DNA from: CAZGMC01 sp964526565
GTDB taxonomy: Bacteria; Pseudomonadota; Alphaproteobacteria; DSM-16000; Inquilinaceae
DNA: 5,241 nucleotides
NCBI GenBank assembly: GCA_964526565.1
Contig: CAZGMC010000148.1
Location: 1-5,241, forward strand
Direction of reading: 5' to 3'
Positions 1 through 5,241 of the stretch are shown piece after piece (position 1 is the stretch's first letter; each line of letters begins with the position of its first letter). The translations under genes were made by a program, and so were the position numbers. The notes under the pieces were generated by a model. The model was not told the DNA's origin, did not search any database, and was given only the letters and a program-made list of their open reading frames with translations.

Positions 1-40
1 TCCCTTTCAAGCCTTTACGCTATGCCTGCCGCCCCAGGTG

Positions 41-46
41 CATAAT
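41..46 (+). promoter_or_regulatory. Weak candidate -10 element upstream of the operon
   Basis: CATAAT matches the sigma-70 -10 consensus at five of six positions and lies about 95 bases before the first start codon. The best -35-like hexamer, TTTACG at 14-19, is 21 bases away, which is too far for a standard promoter, and no hexamer at 16-18 base spacing looks good. A small inverted repeat, GAGCA-GA-TGCTC at 55-66, lies just downstream and could be an operator half-site pair or chance. The real promoter could also lie before the window starts. I could not recognise a Fur, Irr or RirA (TGA-N9-TCA) box between 1 and 140. Confidence 0.2.
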
Positions 47-127
47 CCGGGTTAGAGCAGATGCTCGACCATCTCGCCGAACCACGCGACGACCCGTCGG
101 CCTTGGGGCGCCAAACCGAACGGAACA

Positions 128-133
128 AAGGGA
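128..133 (+). promoter_or_regulatory. Ribosome binding site of the first imelysin gene
   Basis: AAGGGA sits 7 bases before the ATG at 141, a near-ideal Shine-Dalgarno match and spacing. It fixes the start of the first gene: the reading frame stays open upstream to the window edge, but no other ATG, GTG or TTG occurs in that frame between position 3 and 141. Confidence 0.75.
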
Positions 134-140
134 CAATTTC

Positions 141-1403
141 ATGAACCGCACACTCCTGGCCAGCACGGCCCTCGCCCTCACGCTGACCGGCGCCGCGCAG
201 GCGCAAACCGCGGCCGAGGTGCTCGACACCTATGCCGACATCGCCGCCGCGGGCTACGCCGACAGCCTCACCACCGCCCAAGCCCTGCAGGACGCTGTGA
301 ATGCGCTGATCGCCGCGCCGTCGGCCGAAACCCTGCAGGCCGCCCGTGCGGCATGGCTGGAGGCTCGCGTGCCCTACCAGCAGACCGAGGTCTTCCGTTT
401 CGGCAATGCCATCGTCGACGATTGGGAGGGCCGCGTGAACGCCTGGCCGCTGGACGAAGGGCTGATAGATTATGTCGATGGCGCCTATGGCGGGCCGACC
501 GACGAAAACCAGTTCGCCGCGCTGAACGTGATCGCGAACCCGACGCTCACCCTGTCCGGCACGGAGATCGACGCGAGCACGATCACCCCGGCGCTTCTGG
601 AAGAGACGCTGCACGAGGTCGACGGCGTCGAGGCGAATGTCGCCACCGGCTATCACGCGGTGGAGTTCCTCCTCTGGGGACAGGATTTGAACGGCCATGG
701 CGACGGTGCCGGCGACCGGCCCTGGACCGACTATGCCGAGGGTGACGAGTGCACGAACGGCAATTGCGACCGCCGGGCGGAATATCTCGCCGCCGCGACC
801 GATTTGTTGGTCAGCGACCTGGAATGGATGGCGGCGCAATGGGTTGAAGGTGGCGCGGCCCGCGCCGCGTTGATGGAAGACGAAACCGCAGGTCTCTCGG
901 CGATCCTTACCGGTATGGGCAGCCTTTCTTACGGTGAGACGGCGGGCGAACGGATGCGGCTCGGCCTGATGCTCAACGACCCGGAGGAGGAGCATTCCTG
1001 CTTCGCCGACAACACCCATAATGACCATTTCTACAACGGCATCGGCATCCAGAATGTCTACCTTGGATCCTACACACGCATCGACGGCACGACGGTGTCG
1101 GGGCCGTCCCTGTCCGACATGGTCGCCGGCATGGACCCCGCGCTCGACATGGAGATGCGGCTGCGCCTCTCCGAAGCGGTCCACGCCCTTGGGCGCATCA
1201 AGACGGCGGCGGAGTCGGGCTTCGCCTATGACGAGATGCTGGAACGCGGCAACGCTGGCGGCGAGGCGTTGATCATGGGCGGGGTCGAGGGACTGATCGC
1301 GCAAACGCGGTCGATCGAACGGGTGATCGCAGCGCTCGATCTGGATGGCATCGAGATCGAAGGCTCCGACAGCCTCGATAACCCGACCGCCGTGTTCCAA
1401 TAA
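141..1403 (+). CDS. Imelysin family protein (peptidase M75, IrpA/ICMP-like), periplasmic
   Basis: This 420-residue exported protein belongs to the imelysin (peptidase M75) family, linked to iron uptake and related to the EfeO M75 domain. The N-terminus is a standard Sec signal peptide (basic MNR, hydrophobic core, AQA|QT cleavage near residue 21), with no lipobox cysteine. The family motif GxHxxE is intact as GYHAVE at residues 170-175, followed by FLLWG. A CTNGNC cysteine pair (C204, C209) followed by DRR, and an HSCF...DNTHNDHF block (H285, C287, H293, H296) leading into GIQNVYLGSY, are the wording I know from the larger IrpA/ICMP-type imelysins. Length fits that subgroup. It opens the operon and is separated from the next gene by 60 bases with a hairpin. 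Protease activity (reported for Pseudomonas ICMP) should not be assumed; binding of iron or another metal by H172/E175 is a family-based inference. Confidence 0.93.
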   Translation: MNRTLLASTALALTLTGAAQAQTAAEVLDTYADIAAAGYADSLTTAQALQDAVNALIAAPSAETLQAARAAWLEARVPYQQTEVFRFGNAIVDDWEGRVNAWPLDEGLIDYVDGAYGGPTDENQFAALNVIANPTLTLSGTEIDASTITPALLEETLHEVDGVEANVATGYHAVEFLLWGQDLNGHGDGAGDRPWTDYAEGDECTNGNCDRRAEYLAAATDLLVSDLEWMAAQWVEGGAARAALMEDETAGLSAILTGMGSLSYGETAGERMRLGLMLNDPEEEHSCFADNTHNDHFYNGIGIQNVYLGSYTRIDGTTVSGPSLSDMVAGMDPALDMEMRLRLSEAVHALGRIKTAAESGFAYDEMLERGNAGGEALIMGGVEGLIAQTRSIERVIAALDLDGIEIEGSDSLDNPTAVFQ

Positions 1404-1409
1404 ACAAGG

Positions 1410-1440
1410 GGCCGAGGGTGTGGTGCGCCACGCCCTCGCC
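1410..1440 (+). other. Strong GC-rich intergenic hairpin between imelysin and di-heme oxidoreductase genes
   Basis: Bases 1413-1423 pair with 1428-1438 to give an 11-bp stem (one T-G wobble at 1419/1432) around the tetraloop TGCG. With C1412 bulged, 1410-1411 also pair with 1439-1440, extending it to about 13 bp. It fills most of the 60-base gap and ends about 10 bases before the Shine-Dalgarno of the next gene. No T-tract follows, so it is not a normal intrinsic terminator. Likely roles, by inference, are mRNA 3'-end protection or processing after the first cistron, or partial attenuation, which would let the first imelysin be made in excess over the downstream proteins. Confidence 0.6.
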
Positions 1441-1463
1441 GCCTGTCCCCGGACGAGATGGCC

Positions 1464-3017
1464 ATGAAGACACGCGCCCTTGCCCTGCTGCCCGTCGCGG
1501 TGGCCTTCGCCATTCCGGCATTCGTTCTCGTGCAGGACGAAACGCCTGCTTGGACGGGGCTGGAAGACGTGCATCTGAACGTGATCCCGAGGACGGAAGA
1601 CGAGCGCGCACGGATCGCGGCCGTCACCGCGCTGCCCACCGATTTCTCGGCCCCCTGGGCCTTCGAGGAAAACTCCGGCGGGGCGCAAACCGTGCGCGCG
1701 CGCATGACGCCGGACGCGTTCTCGCAACCCGCCGACAACCTCACCTTCGCGCAGGAACTGGATTTTCGCGTCGGCAACGGCCTGTTCCGCCGGATCTGGG
1801 TCTCGGCACCGGCCTCCACCATCGCCTCGGACGGACTCGGTCCGCTCTACAACGCGCGGTCCTGCCAGCGCTGCCACCTCAAGGACGGGCGGGGCCACCC
1901 GCCAGAGGGTCCGGACGACAGCGCGGTGTCGATGTTCCTGCGGGTGTCGATCCCCGCTCCCGATATCGCGGACCTGGAGCATTACATCGCAGGCACCCAC
2001 CCGACCGCGCCCGAGCCGACCTATGGCACGCAATTGCAGGATTTCAGCCTGCCGGGCCATGCGGCGGAATACCGGCTTCAGATCGACTATGAAGAAGAAG
2101 AGGTGATCCTGTCCGGCGGGGAGGTCGCGCATCTGCGCCGCCCGACCTACACCGCCGCCGATCTGGGCTATGGCCCGATGCACCCCGACGCCATGCTCAG
2201 CCCCCGCATCGCCCCGCAGATGATCGGTATGGGCCTGCTGGAGGCGATCCCGGCCGAGGACATCCTCGCCTGGGCCGACCCCGACGATGCCGATGGCGAC
2301 GGGATCTCGGGCCGTCCGCAGATCGTCTGGAGCCGGGTTCATGACCGGCCGATGCTGGGTCGTTTCGGACTCAAGGCCGGGAACCCGACGGTTCTGGAAC
2401 AGACCGCCGGCGCGTTTGCGGGCGATATCGGCATCTCCAACCCAATCCACACCGCCGGATCGGGCGAATGCACCGACCTGCAGGCCGACTGCACCGCCGC
2501 GCTCCATGGCGACGATGCCGAACAGAGCGGGTTCGAGATCGACCAGATCGGTCTGGACCTCGTCACCTTCTACAGCCAGACGCTGGCCGTTCCCGCCCGA
2601 CGCGACGTGGGCGACCCAGAGGTGCTGCACGGACGCGAAGTGTTCTTCGAAAGCGGCTGCACGTCGTGCCACCGACCCAACTACGTCACCCACCGGATCG
2701 AGGGCGATCACCCTGCGTCCTTCCAGCTGATCTGGCCCTATACCGACATGCTGCTGCACGACATGGGACCGGGCCTGGCCGACAATCGCCCCGAGGGCCG
2801 CGCGAATGGGCAGGAATGGCGCACCGCGCCGCTGTGGGGGATCGGTATGACGGAAACGGTTTCCGGCCACACCTATTTCCTGCATGACGGCCGCGCGCGG
2901 TCGCTGCTGGAGGCGGTCCTGTGGCACGGCGGCGAGGCGCAAACCGCGCGCGACCGGGTCGTCGAGATGCCGCCCGAAGATCGCGCCGCCCTGCTCCGCT
3001 TCCTGGAAAGCCTATGA
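1464..3017 (+). CDS. Di-heme c-type oxidoreductase (DHOR, DUF1111 family)
   Basis: This 517-residue protein belongs to the di-heme oxidoreductase family, distantly like MauG and bacterial cytochrome c peroxidases. Two CxxCH heme c sites are visible: CQRCH at residues 134-138 and CTSCH at 399-403. Between them is an acidic DDADGDGISG loop (274-283), plausibly calcium binding, and a cysteine pair C336/C343 likely to form a disulfide. The C-terminal block LLHDMGPGLAD, EWRTAPLWGIG and YFLHDGRARSLLEAVLWHGGEA is strongly typical of the family. Covalent heme requires periplasmic assembly, and the N-terminus has a Sec-type hydrophobic segment, but the cleavage site is unclear, so it may stay anchored. 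I prefer ATG 1464 over ATG 1458 (two residues longer) because GGACGAG at 1451-1457 is 6 bases before 1464 and abuts 1458. The gene overlaps the next by four bases. Electron transfer or peroxidase activity is likely, but the substrate is unknown; a role in periplasmic iron redox is inferred from the neighbours. Confidence 0.92.
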   Translation: MKTRALALLPVAVAFAIPAFVLVQDETPAWTGLEDVHLNVIPRTEDERARIAAVTALPTDFSAPWAFEENSGGAQTVRARMTPDAFSQPADNLTFAQELDFRVGNGLFRRIWVSAPASTIASDGLGPLYNARSCQRCHLKDGRGHPPEGPDDSAVSMFLRVSIPAPDIADLEHYIAGTHPTAPEPTYGTQLQDFSLPGHAAEYRLQIDYEEEEVILSGGEVAHLRRPTYTAADLGYGPMHPDAMLSPRIAPQMIGMGLLEAIPAEDILAWADPDDADGDGISGRPQIVWSRVHDRPMLGRFGLKAGNPTVLEQTAGAFAGDIGISNPIHTAGSGECTDLQADCTAALHGDDAEQSGFEIDQIGLDLVTFYSQTLAVPARRDVGDPEVLHGREVFFESGCTSCHRPNYVTHRIEGDHPASFQLIWPYTDMLLHDMGPGLADNRPEGRANGQEWRTAPLWGIGMTETVSGHTYFLHDGRARSLLEAVLWHGGEAQTARDRVVEMPPEDRAALLRFLESL

Positions 3018-3997
3018 GATCACTGCACCTTATCCTGTCACTCGGCCTTACCACCCCCGCGCTGGCGGACGTGGATACCGCGCTCGACGCCCACATCCTG
3101 CCGGGCTTCGCAGCCTTTGCGGCTGCCGCCGACGAGCTTGCCGAGACCGCCGCCGCGGACTGTACGCCGGACGCTGTCGCATCGGTTTACCACACCGCTT
3201 TTGACGCCTGGATGGCGGTCTCCGACTTACGGCTCGGACCCTCGGAAACCGGGGCGCTGTCGCTGTCCTTCTGGCCGGACGCGCGGGGCACGACGCAGCG
3301 CACGCTGTCCCGCCTGATCGCGGAAGAAGACCCGGTCGCGCGGAACCCGGCGGACTATGCGGAGGTCTCCATAGCTGCCCGGGGGTTCTTCGCGCTCGAC
3401 ATGTTGCTGTTCGATCCCGGCTTCGCCGATTACTCGGGCAACAGCTATTCCTGCGCCCTCGTCACCACCATCGCCGCCGATATTGCGACGCAGGCCGAGG
3501 CGCTACACGCTGCGTGGTCCGGTTCCTTCGCCGGCACCCTGCGCAGTGCAGGCGCAGACGGGAACACCACCTACCTATCCGAGGACGAGGCCTTGCGCGC
3601 GATCTACACGCAGGTTCTTTCATCGCTGGAGTTCACGACGGAGCGTCGCCTTGCAAACCCCCTCGGCACTTTCGACCGGCCCCGCCCCGCGCGGGCCGAG
3701 GCCCGCCGCTCAGGCCGCAGCCTGACCAATGTGCTGCTGGCGACGGAGGCCGCTCATGCGCTTGCCACCTCCCTGGCTGACTGGCCCGTGCCCGAAACCG
3801 ATGCCGCTTATGCCCGCGTGCAGGAGGCCGCGGCGCGCATCACGGACCCCGCGTTCCAGGACGTGACGGACCCGCAGGCGCACATCCGCATCGAGGCGTT
3901 GCAGCGCGCGATCCGGGACTTGAGCGATGCCATAGAGGTGGAGATCGGTCAGCGCTACGGCATCACGCCCGGTTTCAACGCTCAGGACGGGGATTGA
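3014..3997 (+). CDS. Second imelysin-like protein (peptidase M75 family) with degenerate GxHxxE motif
   Basis: This 327-residue exported protein is a shorter member of the imelysin family. The start at 3014 gives an ATGA overlap with the previous stop and a clean signal peptide (MRSLHLILSL..., cleavage ALA|DV after residue 18). The same frame is open back to 2921, but that extension is Arg-rich shadow sequence. Family features include LGPSETGALSLSFWPDARG (about 74-92), a long helical body, and NPLGTFDRPRPARAEARRSGRSL near residue 220, wording I recognise from rhodobacterial imelysins. Where GxHxxE would stand there is GFFALD (124-129), followed by MLLFD: the histidine is Phe126 and the glutamate is Asp129. 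Two cysteines, C50 and C147, could form a disulfide. It is translationally coupled on both sides. It may bind metal differently from the first imelysin or act as a scaffold or partner; this is inference. Confidence 0.9.
   Translation: MRSLHLILSLGLTTPALADVDTALDAHILPGFAAFAAAADELAETAAADCTPDAVASVYHTAFDAWMAVSDLRLGPSETGALSLSFWPDARGTTQRTLSRLIAEEDPVARNPADYAEVSIAARGFFALDMLLFDPGFADYSGNSYSCALVTTIAADIATQAEALHAAWSGSFAGTLRSAGADGNTTYLSEDEALRAIYTQVLSSLEFTTERRLANPLGTFDRPRPARAEARRSGRSLTNVLLATEAAHALATSLADWPVPETDAAYARVQEAAARITDPAFQDVTDPQAHIRIEALQRAIRDLSDAIEVEIGQRYGITPGFNAQDGD
3984..3987 (+). promoter_or_regulatory. Shine-Dalgarno supporting a TTG start for the DUF1513 gene
   Basis: AGGA lies 6 bases before TTG 3994 inside the last codons of the preceding gene. 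The competing in-frame GTG at 4003 has only the GGGGA run at 3989-3993, 9 bases away, as a possible site. The TTGA overlap with the stop of the previous gene also favours TTG 3994. Confidence 0.5.
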
Positions 3998-5073
3998 CCG
4001 AGGTGACCAGCCGCCGCGGATTCCTCGCCGGGCTCGTTGCGGCGGGCACGGCCCCGCGGCTTGGCTGGGCTGCTGTGGGCAACCCGTCTTACCTTGCCGC
4101 GGCACGGGAACCGGATGGCAGCTTCGCGCTTTATGGGCTCGACACCGATGGAGACGCCACTTTCCGGGTGCCTCTTCCCGCGCGCGGCCACGCGGGCGCA
4201 GGCCATCCCCGCAGGGCCGCAGCGGTGGCCTTCGCGCGCAGACCGGGCACCTTTGCCCTCGTTATCGATTGCGCATCCGGAGCCGTCTTGCACAGTCTGA
4301 GCCCACCGGACAACCGCCAGTTCAATGGCCATGGGGTCTATGCCGAGGGTGGCGCGATCCTGCTGACCAGCGAGCAGGTCCGCGACACCAGTGATGGTGT
4401 GATCGGCATTTGGGATGTGGAGGCGGGCTACGCCCGAAGCGGTGAGCTGCGCAGCGGCGGCATCGGCCCCCATGACCTGCGCGTGATGCCGGACGGCGAC
4501 ACGCTCGTCGTCGCCAATGGCGGCATCGCCACCGACCCCGCCGACCGCCGCAAGCTGAACCTGACCACGATGCGGCCCAACCTGACGTATCTGTCGCTAT
4601 CAGGGTCGATCCGGGACCGGATAGAGCTGGAGGCAGAGCTTCGTCAGAACTCCATCCGGCACTTGGCGGTGCGGCACGACGGTCTCGTCGGCTTCGCCAT
4701 GCAATGGGAGGGCGAGCTTGGCGCCGCAACTCCACTGCTCGGATTGCACCGTGTGGGCGATGTCCCTGTTCTGGCGCAAGCTCCGCTCGCCGACGAACTC
4801 GCGATGCAGGACTATGCTGGCAGCGTCGCCTTCAGCGGCGAGGGCAGCGAGATCGCCATCACCTCACCTCGCGGCGGACGCATGCACAGGTTCGCCGATA
4901 ACGGCGCTTTTGTCGGAGCATTGTCTCGCGCGGATATCTGCGGTCTTGCGCCATTGGGATCGGGATACCTCGCAAGCGACGGCCTGGGCGGGCTCATCCG
5001 GGTCGAAGCGACACGCGCGATCCCACTGGCACGGATGGGATGTGCGTGGGACAATCACATCGTGTCTCTGTAG
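3994..5073 (+). CDS. DUF1513 domain protein, Tat-exported, probable beta-propeller
   Basis: This 359-residue protein is of unknown function and recognised as DUF1513. The N-terminus carries a twin-arginine signal, SRRGFLAG at residues 6-13, followed by a hydrophobic stretch to about A25, so it should be folded in the cytoplasm and exported by Tat. Repeated strand-rich segments (such as DGSFALYGLD, GVIGIWDVEAG, DGDTLVVANGG and YAGSVAFSGEGSEIAITSPRGG) suggest a WD40/quinoprotein-like propeller. Candidate conserved positions are GHGVY (H113), IGPHD (H160), SIRHL (H223), TSPRGG (290-295), and a C-terminal CAWDNH (C350, H355). It starts with TTG in a four-base TTGA overlap with the upstream imelysin gene; GTG 4003 would shorten it by three residues and keep the Tat motif. 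Its constant pairing with imelysins and DUF1111 in my memory of proteobacterial genomes suggests a role in the same periplasmic iron process, but no reaction can be assigned. Confidence 0.88.
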   Translation: MTEVTSRRGFLAGLVAAGTAPRLGWAAVGNPSYLAAAREPDGSFALYGLDTDGDATFRVPLPARGHAGAGHPRRAAAVAFARRPGTFALVIDCASGAVLHSLSPPDNRQFNGHGVYAEGGAILLTSEQVRDTSDGVIGIWDVEAGYARSGELRSGGIGPHDLRVMPDGDTLVVANGGIATDPADRRKLNLTTMRPNLTYLSLSGSIRDRIELEAELRQNSIRHLAVRHDGLVGFAMQWEGELGAATPLLGLHRVGDVPVLAQAPLADELAMQDYAGSVAFSGEGSEIAITSPRGGRMHRFADNGAFVGALSRADICGLAPLGSGYLASDGLGGLIRVEATRAIPLARMGCAWDNHIVSL

Positions 5074-5079
5074 AGCCCT

Positions 5080-5101
5080 CACTCAGACTGTTGAGTGTTT
5101 T
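5080..5101 (+). terminator. Rho-independent terminator of the operon
   Basis: CACTCA (5080-5085) and TGAGTG (5092-5097) form a 6-bp stem with a 6-base loop, closely followed by four T residues at 5098-5101. It begins 6 bases after the DUF1513 stop codon, exactly where an operon terminator is expected. The stem is short and only half GC, so termination may be incomplete, or helped by the GC-rich hairpin just downstream. Confidence 0.65.
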
Positions 5102-5103
5102 CA

Positions 5104-5121
5104 GCGGGCCGAATTGCCCGC
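5104..5121. other. Perfect GC-rich hairpin behind the terminator
   Basis: GCGGGC (5104-5109) and GCCCGC (5116-5121) make a perfect 6-bp stem with loop CGAATT, starting two bases after the T-tract of the preceding terminator. Neither strand has a T-tract after it. It could back up the weaker terminator by blocking polymerase or exonuclease, or protect the transcript's 3' end. Its placement between possibly convergent genes would suit a boundary element. Confidence 0.45.
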
Positions 5122-5186
5122 GACGCAGCACGAAATCACGCGATGGAAAAATGAACATAAGCTGGACACTATACTGCGCAAGAAAC

Positions 5187-5198
5187 TGAAATATTTCA
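5187..5198. promoter_or_regulatory. Perfect 12-bp AT-rich palindrome, possible operator
   Basis: TGAAATATTTCA is a perfect palindrome in an AT-rich non-coding stretch that contrasts with the GC-rich surroundings. A TGGACA hexamer at 5163-5168 (five of six to the -35 consensus) is 18 bases upstream of TGAAAT at 5187-5192 (four of six to -10), so the palindrome could be an operator over a plus-strand promoter reading out of the window. TATACT at 5170-5175 is another -10-like hexamer but lacks a -35. Alternatively it is a weak minus-strand terminator (TGAA/TTCA stem followed by GTTTCTT). It does not fit the RirA TGA-N9-TCA pattern and matches Fur-type boxes only loosely. Confidence 0.3.
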
Positions 5199-5207
5199 CA
5201 CAATTGC

Positions 5208-5241
5208 TTATCCCGCTGGCTCCGGCGCGATCAACATGTCG
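5208..5241 (-). CDS. Possible C-terminal end of a convergent gene (partial)
   Basis: Read on the minus strand, the window edge gives ten codons, DMLIAPEPAG, ending at TAA 5208-5210. Eight of these ten codons end in G or C, as in the real genes here, and composition changes from GC-rich to AT-rich right at this stop. This pattern suggests the tail of a gene converging on the operon. Ten codons are too few to name a family, and a chance open stretch cannot be excluded. Confidence 0.3.
   Translation of the reverse strand, partial: DMLIAPEPAG

Noticed and set aside
1..55. Possible end of an upstream plus-strand gene (stops at 43-45 and 53-55)
   Set aside because: Neither frame shows a convincing third-position GC pattern or recognisable C-terminus in so short a stretch, so no feature is called.
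1401..1466. No stop between the first gene's TAA and the second gene's start in the same frame, suggesting stop readthrough to a fusion protein
   Set aside because: About 20 stop-free codons are expected by chance at this GC content. The second gene has its own Shine-Dalgarno and export signal, which would be pointless in the middle of a fusion.
1418..2092. 224-codon plus-strand ORF overlapping the heme protein gene
   Set aside because: It is out of frame with a gene of certain family, has no motif or export signal, and shows the Arg/Pro/Gly-rich wording typical of a shifted frame in GC-rich DNA.
15..2942. Very long uninterrupted minus-strand ORF (975 codons) antisense to the first two genes
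   Set aside because: Its translation is Arg/Gly/Val-rich with no recognisable domain or signal. The two plus-strand genes share one frame and have strong GC bias at third positions, which keeps this antisense frame open. The plus-strand genes have clear families, signals and start sites.
198..2953. Repeated AGGCGCAAACCGCG string in the first gene and near the end of the second
   Set aside because: Both copies are in coding sequence in GC-rich DNA, with no flanking duplication or element structure; most likely coincidence of similar codons (EAQTA/QAQTA).
2921..3013. N-terminal extension of the second imelysin-like gene back to 2921
   Set aside because: The extension lies wholly inside the heme protein gene, reads as Arg-rich shadow sequence and would bury the clean signal peptide that starts at ATG 3014.
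4994..5203. Minus-strand ORF of 69 codons crossing the operon end
   Set aside because: Half of it is antisense to the DUF1513 coding end and it reads through the terminator hairpins. No ribosome binding site or family resemblance was seen.

Overview
The window is high-GC DNA of alphaproteobacterial character. Coding bias, protein wording and gene order most resemble the Rhodobacterales (Roseobacter/Paracoccus-type bacteria); this is recognition from memory, not a search. Almost all of it (141-5073) is one compact plus-strand operon of four genes, all for exported proteins.

Layout: 1-140 is the 5' leader with a good ribosome binding site and no clearly recognisable iron-regulator box. 141-1403 encodes a periplasmic imelysin (peptidase M75 family, IrpA/ICMP-like) with an intact GxHxxE motif. 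A 60-base gap follows that holds a strong GC-rich hairpin without a T-tract. 1464-3017 encodes a di-heme c-type oxidoreductase (DHOR/DUF1111, distantly MauG-like) with two CxxCH motifs. 3014-3997 encodes a second, shorter imelysin-like protein in which GxHxxE is degenerate. 3994-5073 encodes a DUF1513 protein with a twin-arginine signal and a TTG start. Genes 2/3 and 3/4 overlap by four bases (ATGA and TTGA), so they are very likely translationally coupled. After the operon come a rho-independent terminator (5080-5101), a second GC-rich hairpin (5104-5121), an AT-rich stretch with a perfect 12-bp palindrome (5187-5198), and possibly the last codons of a convergent minus-strand gene (5208-5241).

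How the genes may work together: imelysins are related to the M75 domain of EfeO, the periplasmic component of the EfeUOB ferrous iron system, whose partner EfeB is a Tat-exported heme peroxidase. This operon has the same kind of parts (two M75 proteins, a periplasmic heme redox protein and a Tat substrate) but no permease in view. A reasonable inference is a periplasmic iron (or other metal) capture and redox-handling module. None of the four has a biochemical function that can be read from sequence alone. The gene set looks like a recurring but poorly understood proteobacterial cluster rather than a mobile or horizontally acquired island. I saw no insertion sequences, CRISPR arrays, tRNA or rRNA genes.
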